From Bdellovibrio sp. (lineage in GTDB: Bacteria > Bdellovibrionota > Bacteriovoracia > Bacteriovoracales > Bacteriovoracaceae), in NCBI GenBank assembly GCA_020720455.1, contig DYOQ01000012.1, forward strand, positions 1 through 57,480: a DNA stretch of 57,480 nt. The letters are read 5' to 3'. The notes beneath the pieces were generated by a model. The model did not search any database and was not told the origin of the DNA. It saw nothing but the letters and a program-made list of their open reading frames with translations. This document shows, piece after piece, positions 9,401-19,031 of this stretch (the first letter of the stretch is position 1; every line of letters begins with the position of its first letter). A program made the translations under genes and the position numbers.

Positions 9401-10557
9401 CAGCTATTATAGATAAACTTGTTTCTGAGGATGGTTCAGAAGAGCTGTTGTCAAAAGGTACTGCTGTAACGGAAGATGTTTTAAGATCTATCCCGTTCGA
9501 ACTTATTGGTTACTTGCCATTAAAAGTAGACTTGGAAGAGCAGGTCAGTGAATATTTTGCTGATGTTAGAAACAGAGTTAATAGAGTTAGAACAAATGCA
9601 AACGAAGAGATTGCGAAATTGCATAGGGGTGATGAGTTACTTCCTGGTGTAATAAAAAAAGTAATTGTTTACGTTGCAATTAAGAGAAAGTTACAGCCTG
9701 GTGATAAAATGGCCGGCCGACACGGAAATAAAGGTGTTATATCAAACGTGTTGCCAATGGAAGATATGCCATACCTTGCAGATGGTACACCTGTTGACAT
9801 CGTATTGAACCCACTCGGTGTTCCTTCACGTATGAACATTGGTCAGTTGTTAGAGTTACATCTCGGCTGGGCAGGTTTTGGACTAGGCCAAAAAATGGCA
9901 GAGATGTTACGTTCGCAAGTCAAGCTAGCGGAGATCAAGGATTACATTTACAGTATCTATAAAACAGAAGAGGTGCGTAAGTGGTTATCAAAAGCTTCGG
10001 ATGAAAAGGTCTATGACCTTGCGGAGCAGTTAAAAACTGGCGTTAGGTTTTCTACTGCGGCCTTTGATGGTGCTACGGAGGAAGATATCAGAGAGATGTT
10101 GGTTCTGGCCGATTTTGATCCAAGCGGAAAGACGACACTGTTTGATGGTTTGACTGGTGATGCGTTCGCAGAAGAGGTTTCTGTTGGTGCGATGTATATG
10201 CTAAAGCTTCACCACCTTGTTGATGAAAAACTTCATGCTAGAAGTACTGGACCATACTCACTTGTTACTCAGCAACCACTAGGTGGAAAAGCACAGTTTG
10301 GTGGTCAGAGGCTTGGAGAGATGGAAGTTTGGGCATTGGAAGCTTATGGTGCCGCTTACTTATTGCAAGAGTTCTTAACAGTCAAATCAGATGATGTTAT
10401 TGGTAGAACTCGTATGTATGAGTCAATTGTAAAGGGTGAGGATATATTGGAGCCAGGTCTACCTGAATCATTTAATGTTTTGATTAGGGAGTTACAAGCG
10501 CTTTGTTTAGATATCAAACTTGATGAGCATACTGAAGAAGAGTCTGCTATCCAGTAA
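6427..10557 (+). CDS. rpoB: DNA-directed RNA polymerase subunit beta
   Basis: Catalytic-core subunit of RNA polymerase. I start it at the ATG at 6427, which has AGGAG 9 bp upstream; an in-frame GTG at 6394 lacks a good site. That gives 1376 residues. The rifampicin pocket is intact and of the sensitive type: [21 protein letters not shown] near residue 520, then [19 protein letters not shown]. Later landmarks are the [14 protein letters not shown] segment and the C-terminal [20 protein letters not shown] region that contacts beta-prime. Transcription from the stalk operon must pass the attenuator upstream. rpoC follows after 66 bp. Confidence 0.97.
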   Translation: MAEVFAPNEWYRKDFSKMKSNLEIPSLMNLQLKSYKDFLQKDVPPAKRENKGLQAVFTSVFPIHDFNKTMSLEFVNYIIGESKYNVKDCRDRGLSFEAPLKVVVRLVFYDVTVDKDGNEQRNVSSVKEQEVYLGNIPLMAETGSFVYNGTERVIVSQLHRSPGIVFEHDSGKKHSSGKLLYSARIIPHRGSWLDFEFDHKNVLFARIDRKRKLHATIVFKAMGYSTENILNYFYASEMITLSSSGKFKRKLDIILLLGTRATKDVLGKDGSVVVKKGKKFSQAAIKKLKGDGISDIEASLDEIIGKVAVEDIFDNKTGEVICACNEALSESKIHDLISAGVKEVKVLYIDMINYGDQIRNTLLLDKTDTVEDALVKIFERLRPGEPPTAETAQALFHSLFFDPDRYDLSRVGRMKINYKFNMDIPVENTVLTKDDILMTVRYLVDLNNNKGQVDDIDHLGNRRVRAVGELLENQFRVGLVRMERAVRERMTIQEVETMMPYDLVNQKPVAAAIKEFFGSSQLSQFMDQTNPLSEVTHKRRLSALGPGGLTRERAGFEVRDVHATHYGRMCPVETPEGPNIGLITSLATYAKVSEYGFIETPYRVINEDRTVQEGAKYFSAFEESGKIIAQLSPEIAKTQKLEGEHIVARREGELTLEHADEIDLMDVSPQQMISIATSLIPFLEHDDANRALMGSNMMKQAVPVVRTDAPIVGTGLEGVVAQDSGAIVKSKHAGRVIFVDSTRIVIQRDAFKEGESGVDIYKLIKYQRTNQNTCNNQRALVKEGDKVLKGMVIADGPATHNGDIALGQNVLVAFMPWSGYNYEDSILISEKLLKRDVFTSIHIESFEVEARDTKLGKEEITRDIPNISEEGLKDLDEAGIIRVGAIVKPGDILVGKITPKSETQLSPEEKLLKAIFGEKAGDVKDSSLRVPSSVRGTVIDAKVYSREGAELDSRSKEIIDHETTLIRRDEHIEIKAIQSAAVKRIAKMLEGSAIIDKLVSEDGSEELLSKGTAVTEDVLRSIPFELIGYLPLKVDLEEQVSEYFADVRNRVNRVRTNANEEIAKLHRGDELLPGVIKKVIVYVAIKRKLQPGDKMAGRHGNKGVISNVLPMEDMPYLADGTPVDIVLNPLGVPSRMNIGQLLELHLGWAGFGLGQKMAEMLRSQVKLAEIKDYIYSIYKTEEVRKWLSKASDEKVYDLAEQLKTGVRFSTAAFDGATEEDIREMLVLADFDPSGKTTLFDGLTGDAFAEEVSVGAMYMLKLHHLVDEKLHARSTGPYSLVTQQPLGGKAQFGGQRLGEMEVWALEAYGAAYLLQEFLTVKSDDVIGRTRMYESIVKGEDILEPGLPESFNVLIRELQALCLDIKLDEHTEEESAIQ

Positions 10558-10579
10558 GAGGATTTGTTAATTTAATTAA

Positions 10580-10603
10580 TTTAAGATGATTAAAAGTCTT
10601 AAA
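10580..10603 (+). other. Small AT-rich hairpin between rpoB and rpoC
   Basis: TTTAAGA (10580-10586) and TCTTAAA (10597-10603) can pair around a 10-nt loop. It has no T tract and lies just upstream of the rpoC ribosome binding site AAGGAG. A processing or pausing role is possible; it may be chance in AT-rich DNA. Confidence 0.25.
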
Positions 10604-10623
10604 TAGATAAGGAGTTGATCTCG

Positions 10624-13600
10624 ATGAAAGACCTTCTGAATTTTTTTGATAAACCAAAAGATCCTGTAAACGTAGAGTCTGTTTCAATAAAAATGGCATC
10701 CCCTGATACCATTAGAGAGTGGTCTTATGGTGAAGTAAAAAAACCTGAGACTATAAATTACAGAACATTCAAACCCGAAAGAGATGGACTTTTTTGTGCA
10801 AAAATCTTTGGGCCAGTAAAAGACTACGAATGTATTTGCGGAAAATACAAAAGAATGAAGCACCGAGGTGTCGTTTGTGAAAAATGTGGTGTGGAAGTAA
10901 CACTATCAAAAGTTAGAAGAGAGCGCTGTGGACACATTGAATTAGCCTCTCCTGTTGCTCACATCTGGTTCTTGAGATCTTTACCATCTAGAATTGGCGC
11001 ACTATTAAACTTGAGCTTGAAAGATCTAGAGAAGATTCTTTATTACGAAGCATATATTGTAACATCGTCTTCTACTAATGGAAAAGATGGCGGGTTAGAA
11101 GTAGGACGTGTCATATCAGAGCAACATTACCATGAGCTAAAAGAGGCAAAGGTTGAGTTTGAAGCTGGAATGGGCGGGTCTGTTATTAAAGAACTTCTCA
11201 GAAAAATTGATATTGATCTTGAAAATAAAGAACTCAGGAGAGAGTTGCGAGAAGTAACAACTGAGATGAAGAGAGCGAAGATTGTTAAGAGGCTTAAGGT
11301 TGTTGAGTCGATTATGAAATCCGATAATAATCCAGAGTGGTTTATGATGGATATTATTCCTGTTCTTCCTCCTGATCTACGACCTTTAGTTCCGCTTGAG
11401 GCCGGAAGGTTTGCAACCTCAGATTTGAATGATCTTTATAGAAGAGTCATCAATAGAAATAACAGACTTAAGAGGCTTCAAGAATTGAATGCTCCTGGTA
11501 TTATCGTAAGAAATGAAAAAAGAATGTTGCAAGAAGCAGTAGATGCTCTTTTTGATAACGGTAGAAGAGGTAAGGTTTTTACGGGAGCAAATAAGCGACC
11601 ACTAAGATCTCTTTCAGATATGCTTAAGGGTAAGCAAGGAAGATTTAGACAAAATCTATTAGGTAAACGGGTTGATTACTCAGGTCGTTCTGTTATCGTT
11701 GTTGGACCAAACTTACGATTATATCAGTGTGGATTACCAAAACTAATGGCACTTGAATTATTTAAGCCATTCATTTACAGCAAATTAATTGAGCGTGGAC
11801 ATTGTACAACAATTCGTGTTGCGAAAAGAATGGTCGACAATCAAAGCCAAGAAGTTTGGGACATTTTGGAAGATGTTGTTAAAGAGCACCCAGTGCTACT
11901 CAACAGAGCTCCGACACTACACAGGCTTGGTATTCAAGCGTTTGAACCTGTTCTTATCGAAGGAAAGGCGATTCAGTTACATCCTCTAGTTTGTACAGCT
12001 TTTAATGCTGACTTTGATGGTGACCAGATGGCCGTACACGTTCCTTTATCTTTAGAGGCTCAGGTTGAAGCACGAATTTTGTGTATGTCTACAAATAATA
12101 TTCTGTCTCCAAAGGATGGAACGCCAATCATTGTTCCAACACAAGATATTGTTCTTGGAACATATTATATGACAAGAATAAGGCCGTTCTCAAGAGGAAG
12201 TGGAAAGAGTTTCTCTTCAAAAGCAGAGGCTCAATATGCTTACTTCACACAGAATCTTCACTTGCAAGCTCCAATCAAAATTAGAATTGAGGGTGAGCTA
12301 GTTGAGACAACTGTTGGTAGAACATTTATTCATGATATTATTCCGCCATGTCTTAAGTACGAAGATATTAATAAGGTTTTAGATAAAAAAGCTCTTGGTA
12401 AGTTGATTAATTCTGCTTATAGGAGAGGAACTGAGAAAGATACTGTTTTGCTTGCTGATGCTATTATGAAAATTGGTTATCAGTACGCAACTAAAGCTGG
12501 TATTTCTATTAATGTTAACGACATGACCGTTCCTAAAGAGAAGCCAGCGATTTTAAGTCAAGCTTACTCTGAGGTTGATGGCATTACAAATGAATACAAT
12601 GAAGGCTCTATCACTAATGGTGAAAGGTATAACAAGATTGTTGATGTTTGGGCCCAAACGAATGATAAGTTAACAAAAGTTATGATTGAGTCTATCTCAC
12701 TAGATACTTTTTCGAATGAGAAAGGAGAAGAGGTTACAGCACCGTCATTTAATTCAATTTTTATGATGGCAGACTCTGGCGCAAGAGGTTCGACAACTCA
12801 GATGAGGCAGCTTGCTGGTATGAGAGGTTTGATGGCGAAGCCATCTGGTGAAATTATTGAAACACCGATTACATCTAACTTTAGAGAAGGGTTGTCAGTT
12901 CTTCAATATTTTGCATCAACTCACGGTGCAAGAAAAGGTTTGGCCGATACAGCTTTGAAAACAGCTAACTCTGGTTACCTTACTCGTCGACTAGTTGATG
13001 TAGCTCAAGATGGTATCATCAGAGAGTATGATTGTGGTTCGGTTGATGGTATTATTCTTAATTCAAGAATTGAAGCTGGTGAAGTTGTTGAGCACGTAAG
13101 TGATCGTGTAATGGGAAGGGTCGCATCTGGTGATGTTATTGATGATTCTGGCGTTGTCGTTTTCAATAAGGGCCACCTCTTTACAGAGGATGATATTGCA
13201 ATATTGTTAGATCATAGAATTGACCAGATTAAAGTTCGGTCAGTTTTAACATGTAAAGAAAAATATGGTTTTTGTGCTAGTTGTTTTGGTCGAGATTTGG
13301 CCAGAGGTGCTCTAGTTAGTATTGGTGAGGCAGTAGGTGTTGTTGCTGCTCAGTCAATTGGTGAACCAGGTACGCAGTTAACTATGAGAACTTTTCACGT
13401 TGGTGGTACTGCTAGTGCTGGTGCTCAAATCAATAAAATTGAGTGTCGTACGGCCGGTAAAATTGTTTATGAAAACGTTCACTCTGCTACGCTTGAAGAT
13501 GGTGGAATGATCGTAATTAGTAAGATTGGTGATATTATTATCAAAAATGCTCAAGGTATTGAAAAAGAGAGATTTCCTGCGACTTACGGTGCAAGAATTT

Positions 13601-14748
13601 TCTTTGCTGATGGTGATAGTGTTAAGGTCGGAGAGAAAATTATGGAATGGGATCCGTTCTCTATTCCAATTTTGACCGAGATTAAGGGTTTTATTAAGTT
13701 TGAAGACCTTGTCATTGGTAATACGATTAATGAGCAAGTTGACTCGGTTACAGGTTTAACACATAAGTTAGTTGTTGAATCAAAAGATCCGTCACTGCAA
13801 CCAAAAATTACCATTGTTGATAAAGATGGAAATCCTCTTAAGGTTTCAAGTGGAAAACGTTTTGCAACATACCGCTTACCTGTCGGTTCTCACGTTATTG
13901 TTAGTGAAGGGGATGAGGTTAGAATTGGTGATGTTATTGCGAAAGTGCAAAGAGAAACAACCAAAACTAGAGATATTACGGGAGGCTTGCCGAGAGTTGC
14001 TGAACTTTTTGAAGCAAGAGTTCCTTCTAATGCTGCTCAAATTTCTGAGGTTGCTGGTGTCGTTGAATTTGGTGCAGAGGTTAGAGGTAACAGAAAAATT
14101 ATTATTCGCCCTGAAGAGGGAGAGCCTATAATTTACTCTGTTCCAAAGGGCCGCTACGTTATTGTCAACGAGGGTGACTACGTTCGTTCAGGTGACCCTA
14201 TTATGGATGGCCCAAGTAATCCACATGATATTCTGAGGGTTCTTGGTGTAAAGGCTTTAGCAAGATATATTGTTGATGAAATTCAAGAGGTTTATAGACT
14301 TCAGGGTGTTAAAATCGATGATAAACACATTGAAGTTATTGTTAGCCAGATGTTGAAAAAGGTCATTGTAACAGATGCAGGTGACACAACATTTATTATT
14401 GGTGATACAGTAACGAAAGCTGAGTTTATAGAAGAGAACGAAAGAGTTACGACAGAAGGTGGTGAACTAGCTAAAGGTAGACCTCAGTTGCTTGGTATTA
14501 CTAAGGCATCATTAACAACTTATTCGTTTATTTCAGCTGCATCTTTCCAAGAGACTACAAAGGTGTTGACACAGGCGACTCTTGAAGGAAAGAAAGATTT
14601 GCTTCGTGGGTTGAAAGAAAATGTTATCATGGGTAGGTTAATTCCAGCAGGTAGTGGTATCTCAAAATATAGAGATTTCGAGGCTGAAGTTGTAGATGCT
14701 AGAACAGAGCTAGATGAAAGAATGGAAGCAGTAATTCTTTCAGTATAA
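10624..14748 (+). CDS. rpoC: DNA-directed RNA polymerase subunit beta-prime
   Basis: Largest catalytic subunit. The ATG at 10624 is chosen over a TTG at 10615 because AAGGAG ends about 9 bp upstream of the ATG; this gives 1374 residues. The N-terminal zinc site is visible near residue 71 (CICGKYKRMKHRGVVCEKCG). The active-site magnesium loop NADFDGDQMAVH lies at about 461-472. A second cysteine cluster CKEKYGFCASC and the SIGEPGTQLTMRTFHVGG bridge-helix/trigger-loop region follow. It pairs with rpoB and is transcribed with it. Confidence 0.97.
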   Translation: MKDLLNFFDKPKDPVNVESVSIKMASPDTIREWSYGEVKKPETINYRTFKPERDGLFCAKIFGPVKDYECICGKYKRMKHRGVVCEKCGVEVTLSKVRRERCGHIELASPVAHIWFLRSLPSRIGALLNLSLKDLEKILYYEAYIVTSSSTNGKDGGLEVGRVISEQHYHELKEAKVEFEAGMGGSVIKELLRKIDIDLENKELRRELREVTTEMKRAKIVKRLKVVESIMKSDNNPEWFMMDIIPVLPPDLRPLVPLEAGRFATSDLNDLYRRVINRNNRLKRLQELNAPGIIVRNEKRMLQEAVDALFDNGRRGKVFTGANKRPLRSLSDMLKGKQGRFRQNLLGKRVDYSGRSVIVVGPNLRLYQCGLPKLMALELFKPFIYSKLIERGHCTTIRVAKRMVDNQSQEVWDILEDVVKEHPVLLNRAPTLHRLGIQAFEPVLIEGKAIQLHPLVCTAFNADFDGDQMAVHVPLSLEAQVEARILCMSTNNILSPKDGTPIIVPTQDIVLGTYYMTRIRPFSRGSGKSFSSKAEAQYAYFTQNLHLQAPIKIRIEGELVETTVGRTFIHDIIPPCLKYEDINKVLDKKALGKLINSAYRRGTEKDTVLLADAIMKIGYQYATKAGISINVNDMTVPKEKPAILSQAYSEVDGITNEYNEGSITNGERYNKIVDVWAQTNDKLTKVMIESISLDTFSNEKGEEVTAPSFNSIFMMADSGARGSTTQMRQLAGMRGLMAKPSGEIIETPITSNFREGLSVLQYFASTHGARKGLADTALKTANSGYLTRRLVDVAQDGIIREYDCGSVDGIILNSRIEAGEVVEHVSDRVMGRVASGDVIDDSGVVVFNKGHLFTEDDIAILLDHRIDQIKVRSVLTCKEKYGFCASCFGRDLARGALVSIGEAVGVVAAQSIGEPGTQLTMRTFHVGGTASAGAQINKIECRTAGKIVYENVHSATLEDGGMIVISKIGDIIIKNAQGIEKERFPATYGARIFFADGDSVKVGEKIMEWDPFSIPILTEIKGFIKFEDLVIGNTINEQVDSVTGLTHKLVVESKDPSLQPKITIVDKDGNPLKVSSGKRFATYRLPVGSHVIVSEGDEVRIGDVIAKVQRETTKTRDITGGLPRVAELFEARVPSNAAQISEVAGVVEFGAEVRGNRKIIIRPEEGEPIIYSVPKGRYVIVNEGDYVRSGDPIMDGPSNPHDILRVLGVKALARYIVDEIQEVYRLQGVKIDDKHIEVIVSQMLKKVIVTDAGDTTFIIGDTVTKAEFIEENERVTTEGGELAKGRPQLLGITKASLTTYSFISAASFQETTKVLTQATLEGKKDLLRGLKENVIMGRLIPAGSGISKYRDFEAEVVDARTELDERMEAVILSV

Positions 14749-14766
14749 AAAATGTTGTAAATATTA

Positions 14767-14791
14767 GTGAAGCGTGTTAAACACGCTTCAC
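14767..14791 (+). other. Perfect 11-bp hairpin between rpoC and rpsL
   Basis: GTGAAGCGTGT (14767-14777) and ACACGCTTCAC (14781-14791) form a perfect stem with a 3-nt loop. No T tract follows, so it does not look like an intrinsic terminator. It could be an RNA processing site, a Rho-linked element or a protein-binding site; it marks the boundary between the rif and str operons. Confidence 0.5.
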
Positions 14792-14825
14792 GGTAAATTA
14801 TGTGTGTTGTATGAGGAGACGTTGA

Positions 14826-15200
14826 ATGCCGACTATTAATCAGTTGATAAGAAAAGGAAGAGTAGACAAAAAGTACAAGACTAAAGCTCCGGCGCTTGCT
14901 GGATGCCCTCAGAGAAGAGGCGTGTGTGTAAGAGTTTATACGACGACACCAAAGAAGCCGAACTCTGCGATGAGAAAGGTCTGTAGGGTTAAGTTGACGA
15001 GTGGATATGAAGTAACTTCATATATTGGTGGAGAAGGACATAACCTTCAAGAGCACGCGATCATCTTGATAAGGGGTGGAAGGGTTAAAGACCTACCGGG
15101 TGTTCGTTACCACACGATCAGAGGAGCACTGGATATATCTGGTGTTGATACTAGAAAACAGAGACGTTCTAAGTATGGTTGTAAGAGACCTAAAAAATAA
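14826..15200 (+). CDS. rpsL: 30S ribosomal protein S12
   Basis: Decoding-centre protein. The 124-residue length is typical. The streptomycin-region segments are wild type as far as can be read: [13 protein letters not shown] at about 40-52 and [14 protein letters not shown] at about 84-97. It starts the str operon (rpsL-rpsG-fusA) with a GAGGAG site 9 bp upstream of the ATG. Confidence 0.97.
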   Translation: MPTINQLIRKGRVDKKYKTKAPALAGCPQRRGVCVRVYTTTPKKPNSAMRKVCRVKLTSGYEVTSYIGGEGHNLQEHAIILIRGGRVKDLPGVRYHTIRGALDISGVDTRKQRRSKYGCKRPKK

Positions 15201-15220
15201 TTGAAGCTGAGGAAATACTT

Positions 15221-15691
15221 ATGAGTAGAAAGCATAAAACTGAACCAAGGAAAGTGTTACCAGATCCTAGATATCAGGATGTTGTAGTAACAAAATTTAT
15301 TAACTCAATCATGTATGATGGGAATAAAGCTGTAGCTGAGAAAATATTCTATGATGCACTTGAAGCAGTAGAGAAGAAACTTCAAGAAGAGCCACTTAAA
15401 GTTTTTAAAAAAGCGTTAAGTAATGTAAAACCTGCTATTGAGGTTAAAGCAAGAAGAATCGGTGGCTCTACATACCAGATTCCGATTGAAGTAAGGCCAG
15501 CAAGAAGACAGTCACTCGCCATTCGTTGGTTACGAGAGTATTCGAGAACTAGAAATGGTAAGAGTATGGCAGAAAAATTGGCAGAAGAGATTATCGATGC
15601 TGCAAACGGAAAAGGCGGAGCTGTTAAAAAACGTGAAGACGTTTATAAGATGGCAGAAGCTAACAAGGCGTTCGCTCACCTTAAGTGGTAA
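15221..15691 (+). CDS. rpsG: 30S ribosomal protein S7
   Basis: Primary 16S rRNA binding protein that nucleates the 30S head and lines the E site. The 156-residue length is standard. Family segments such as FINSIMYDGNKAVAEKI and GGSTYQIPIEVRPARRQSLA are clear, and the C-terminal NKAFAHLKW end is typical. It lies 20 bp after rpsL; a terminator follows it. Confidence 0.97.
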   Translation: MSRKHKTEPRKVLPDPRYQDVVVTKFINSIMYDGNKAVAEKIFYDALEAVEKKLQEEPLKVFKKALSNVKPAIEVKARRIGGSTYQIPIEVRPARRQSLAIRWLREYSRTRNGKSMAEKLAEEIIDAANGKGGAVKKREDVYKMAEANKAFAHLKW

Positions 15692-15721
15692 TTTCGTAGT
15701 TTAGTAATAATATATTTATAG

Positions 15722-15757
15722 GGCAAGATTTCGTGTATACGGGTCTTGCCTTTTTTT
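15722..15757 (+). terminator. Terminator between rpsG and fusA
   Basis: GGCAAGA (15722-15728) pairs with TCTTGCC (15744-15750) around a 15-nt loop, and seven T follow. The T tract ends only 15 bp before the fusA ATG, so it may act as an attenuator that lowers EF-G expression relative to S12 and S7. Confidence 0.75.
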
Positions 15758-15772
15758 GTATGCTGTTTGCTT

Positions 15773-17857
15773 ATGTCACAAGAAAAAATTAATAAAATTA
15801 GAAACATTGGAATCATGGCCCACATTGATGCGGGCAAGACTACAACGACAGAAAGAATCCTCTACTATACTGGTAAAAGTCATAAAATAGGTGAAGTACA
15901 CGATGGTGCGGCCACAATGGATTGGATGATTCAAGAGCAAGAACGTGGGATCACTATAACATCAGCGGCGACAACTTGTGAGTGGAAAAAATCAGTTATC
16001 AATATAATCGATACCCCTGGCCACGTTGATTTTACTATTGAGGTTGAAAGATCTTTGCGTGTGCTTGATGGTGCCGTCGGCGTGTTTGATGGTGTGTCCG
16101 GTGTTGAGCCGCAATCGGAAACTGTATGGATGCAAGCTGATAAATACAATGTTCCACGAATTGCATTTATTAATAAGATGGATCGTGTTGGTGCAGATTT
16201 CTTTTTTTGTGTTAAAGATATTTGTGAGAAGTTAGATAAAGTAGCAGTGCCAATTCAAATCCCTGTTGGCGTTGAAGCTGAGTTTAAGGGCATTGTAGAT
16301 TTGATTGAGATGCAAACTCTTCTTTGGCACGAAGATGATTTAGGTGCAACTTTTGACAAAGCTAATATTTCAGATGATATGATAGATGAAGCAGCTCTTT
16401 ATAGAGAGAGCTTAGTTGAAACGCTTGCCGACTATGATGATGATTTAGCAGAGAAATATTTGTCAGGTGAATCCATCACAGCTGAGCAAATAAAAAAAGC
16501 AATTAGAAAAGCTGTTATAGAGAAAAAATTCGTTCCAGTTTTATGTGGTTCAGCTTTTAAAAATAAAGGTGTTCAACCGCTTTTGGATGCTGTTGTAGAT
16601 TTTCTTCCGTCGCCTATTGATAGAGGTGCGATAGTTGGAGTGAGTGCTAAGGATAAAGAAAAAATTGAGAGTAGAAAACCTGAGTATGAAGAACTATTTA
16701 GTGGGCTTGCGTTTAAAATTGCGACGGATCCATTTGTTGGAAGTTTAACTTTTGTAAGGATTTATTCTGGGGAAATTAAAGTTGGACAAATTGTTTTGAA
16801 CTCGCTTCAGAAAAAGAAAGAACGTATTAATAAAATTTTAAGAATGCATGCCAATAAAAGGCAAGAGATTCCTTTTGCATGCGCTGGAGATATCGTTGCA
16901 ATCAGTGGTTTGAAGTTTACTTCGACTGGTGAAACTTTATGTGTTGATCATAGGCCGATTATTTATGATTTAATGAAATTTCCCGAGACGGTAATTTCCA
17001 TTGCTATAGAGCCAAAAACTACGGCAGATTCTGACAAGTTGATTGGTGTATTAAATCAACTAAAATTAGAAGATCCTTCGTTTACGTATAGAGATAATGT
17101 TGAGACTGGACAACTTCTTCTCTTTGGAATGGGGGAGCTGCATCTTGAAATTATCACCGACAGACTAATAAGAGAGTTTAAAGTAAACGTTAATGTTGGT
17201 CGTCCGCAGGTCTCTTATAGAGAGACGGTTACATCCATTGCCTCTGCAACATTTCAATATGAAAAAGAGATTGGCGGAAAAAATAATTTCGGGCAAGTTA
17301 CTATTCGTGTAGCTCCATCTGAATGTCAAAATGGTATTCAATTTGAGAGTGAAATTAACAAGAAAAAACTTCCGCAAGAATTTGTTGATGTGATAGAGAA
17401 AAGTTTGAGAGATACTTCTCTAGGTGGTGGGCTTGCTGGATATCCATTCATAGCCATTAAAGCGACTTTAATAGATGCTGAGTTTGATGAATTAAATAGT
17501 ACAGAGCTTGGATACTCGATAGCAGCTGCCCATGCGTTTAGAGAAGCGTGCTCTAAAGCGAAAATTGCAATGATGGAACCAGTGATGTCGCTTGAAGTTT
17601 TAGCACCACAAGAGTTTACTGGTGATATTATTTCAGATTTAAATATGAAACGTGGTAGGGTGGAATCAATTTCTACAAAGCAAAATAAAGAAAACATTCA
17701 TGCTGTAGTTCCCTTGATTTCTATGTTCGGTTATAGCACTGACTTGAGGTCGAGGTCTCAAGGTAGAGCAAATTTTACGATGACATTTGATAAATATGAG
17801 CAAATGTCATATGATTTTGCGAAAAATGTGCTGGAAAAAAGAGGAATTTACATATAA
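15773..17857 (+). CDS. fusA: Elongation factor G
   Basis: Translocase GTPase. I start it at the ATG at 15773, giving 694 residues and the family N-terminus [22 protein letters not shown]; an upstream in-frame TTG lies inside the terminator and is rejected. G motifs are present: [12 protein letters not shown] (G1), DTPGHVDF (G3), NKMD (G4) and GSAFKNKG (G5). Domains II-V follow at normal lengths. No convincing ribosome binding site lies upstream, which is odd for so highly expressed a gene. tuf does not follow. A second EF-G paralogue elsewhere cannot be excluded. Confidence 0.95.
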   Translation: MSQEKINKIRNIGIMAHIDAGKTTTTERILYYTGKSHKIGEVHDGAATMDWMIQEQERGITITSAATTCEWKKSVINIIDTPGHVDFTIEVERSLRVLDGAVGVFDGVSGVEPQSETVWMQADKYNVPRIAFINKMDRVGADFFFCVKDICEKLDKVAVPIQIPVGVEAEFKGIVDLIEMQTLLWHEDDLGATFDKANISDDMIDEAALYRESLVETLADYDDDLAEKYLSGESITAEQIKKAIRKAVIEKKFVPVLCGSAFKNKGVQPLLDAVVDFLPSPIDRGAIVGVSAKDKEKIESRKPEYEELFSGLAFKIATDPFVGSLTFVRIYSGEIKVGQIVLNSLQKKKERINKILRMHANKRQEIPFACAGDIVAISGLKFTSTGETLCVDHRPIIYDLMKFPETVISIAIEPKTTADSDKLIGVLNQLKLEDPSFTYRDNVETGQLLLFGMGELHLEIITDRLIREFKVNVNVGRPQVSYRETVTSIASATFQYEKEIGGKNNFGQVTIRVAPSECQNGIQFESEINKKKLPQEFVDVIEKSLRDTSLGGGLAGYPFIAIKATLIDAEFDELNSTELGYSIAAAHAFREACSKAKIAMMEPVMSLEVLAPQEFTGDIISDLNMKRGRVESISTKQNKENIHAVVPLISMFGYSTDLRSRSQGRANFTMTFDKYEQMSYDFAKNVLEKRGIYI

Positions 17858-17891
17858 AATGTTTTTTTTTCACTTTTTTGTATTTTGGTGC

Positions 17892-17920
17892 TTGACAAAA
17901 ATAGATAGAACCAATAAATA
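17892..17920 (+). promoter_or_regulatory. Sigma70-type promoter for the S10 operon
   Basis: A perfect TTGACA (17892-17897) and TAAATA (17915-17920) are separated by exactly 17 bp, 36 bp ahead of rpsJ. The region just upstream is T-rich. This is the best promoter match in the window and fits a separate start for rpsJ onwards. Confidence 0.7.
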
Positions 17921-17956
17921 AACACATTCATTTTGTGAAAAAAATAAGGATACGTG

Positions 17957-18265
17957 ATGAAGACTTCTAGACTTCGTATAAAACTTCGAGCTTATGACCA
18001 TAAACAGTTAGATAAATCTGTTGAAGAGATAGTATCAACTGCAAACGACACTGGTGCAAAAGTAGTTGGCCCGATACCGCTACCGACTACCATCAGTAAG
18101 TATACAGTTATAAGATCACCACACATCGACAAAAAATCGCGAGAGCAGTTTGAAATGCGAACTCATAAGCGATTAGTTGATATTATTGATCCTACGCAAC
18201 AGACTGTTGATAGTTTAATGAAGTTAGATCTCTCTTCAGGAGTTGACGTAGAGATTAAATATTAG
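17957..18265 (+). CDS. rpsJ: 30S ribosomal protein S10
   Basis: Head protein of the 30S subunit and NusE, the NusG/NusB partner in antitermination. The ATG at 17957 has AAGGA 6 bp upstream and is preferred to the GTG just before it; length 102. The family start [19 protein letters not shown] and the loop [21 protein letters not shown] are clear. It opens the S10 operon behind its own promoter. Confidence 0.96.
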   Translation: MKTSRLRIKLRAYDHKQLDKSVEEIVSTANDTGAKVVGPIPLPTTISKYTVIRSPHIDKKSREQFEMRTHKRLVDIIDPTQQTVDSLMKLDLSSGVDVEIKY

Positions 18266-18272
18266 TATATAC

Positions 18273-18340
18273 TGAAACTCTTATTGTTAGATTATAGAGT
18301 TTCAATAACCGCGGATGCATCCCTGAGAGCAGGGTGATGC
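18273..18340 (+). promoter_or_regulatory. Double hairpin between rpsJ and rplC
   Basis: First hairpin: TGAAACTCT (18273-18281) with AGAGTTTCA (18296-18304), a perfect 9-bp stem. Second: GCATCCC (18317-18323) with GGGTGATGC (18332-18340), with a bulged T. The second ends 4 bases before the rplC ribosome binding site GGAGG. In E. coli, L4 controls the S10 operon through a leader ahead of rpsJ; here the structured segment is one gene later, so any control role is inference. Confidence 0.45.
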
Positions 18341-18352
18341 TGTGGAGGATAG

Positions 18353-19012
18353 ATGAGTCAGTCAGAGAATAAAATCGATCTACCTATGTTTTATGGTGTA
18401 AAAGCCGGTATGACTAGGATTTTTGATGAACAGGGGAAACATGTACCTGTTACCGTTGTAAAATTAGTCCCAAATTATGTTTCACAAGTAAAAACCACAG
18501 AAAAAGATGGCTATTCTGCTTATCAGATAGCTTATTATGAAAAAAGAGAAAAACTCATTAGTAAGCCAAAACTTGGTCATTTGAAAAAAGCCAACATTGA
18601 AAAAATGTTAGCAAGGTTTGCCGAATTAAGGGTTTCTGACGTTGATGCCGCCAATCTTGGAAAAGAGTTAGGCTTAGGTGAGTTTAAAGAATCAACTTAT
18701 GTAGACGTTACAGGTACATCTAAAGGGAAAGGTTTCCAGGGTGTAATTAAAAGATATAATTTTCAAGGTGGACCAGCAGCACATGGTTCACACTTTCATA
18801 GAGCTCCAGGGTCGATTGGTAATAGAGCGACTCCTGCGCGTGTTTTTAGAAATAAAAAACTTCCTGGCCACATGGGTGTAGATACAAAAACTATGCAAAA
18901 TCTAGTTGTGGTTGGTGTAAACGAAGCCAAAGGTTATTTGCTTATTAAGGGTTCTGTCCCAGGTGCAAAAAACGGTTTCGTTAGAATTAGTAAAGCCCAA
19001 AAAAAGCAGTAG
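18353..19012 (+). CDS. rplC: 50S ribosomal protein L3
   Basis: Early assembly protein near the peptidyl transferase centre. It has 219 residues. The signature GTSKGKGFQGVIKRYNFQGG lies at about 122-141, followed by HFHRAPGSIGNRATPARVFRNKKLPGHMG segments typical of L3; the Gln that is methylated in E. coli L3 is in this region. A GGAGG site precedes the ATG. First gene after the structured junction. Confidence 0.96.
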   Translation: MSQSENKIDLPMFYGVKAGMTRIFDEQGKHVPVTVVKLVPNYVSQVKTTEKDGYSAYQIAYYEKREKLISKPKLGHLKKANIEKMLARFAELRVSDVDAANLGKELGLGEFKESTYVDVTGTSKGKGFQGVIKRYNFQGGPAAHGSHFHRAPGSIGNRATPARVFRNKKLPGHMGVDTKTMQNLVVVGVNEAKGYLLIKGSVPGAKNGFVRISKAQKKQ

Positions 19013-19031
19013 ATTGTAGAGAGAGGAAATT

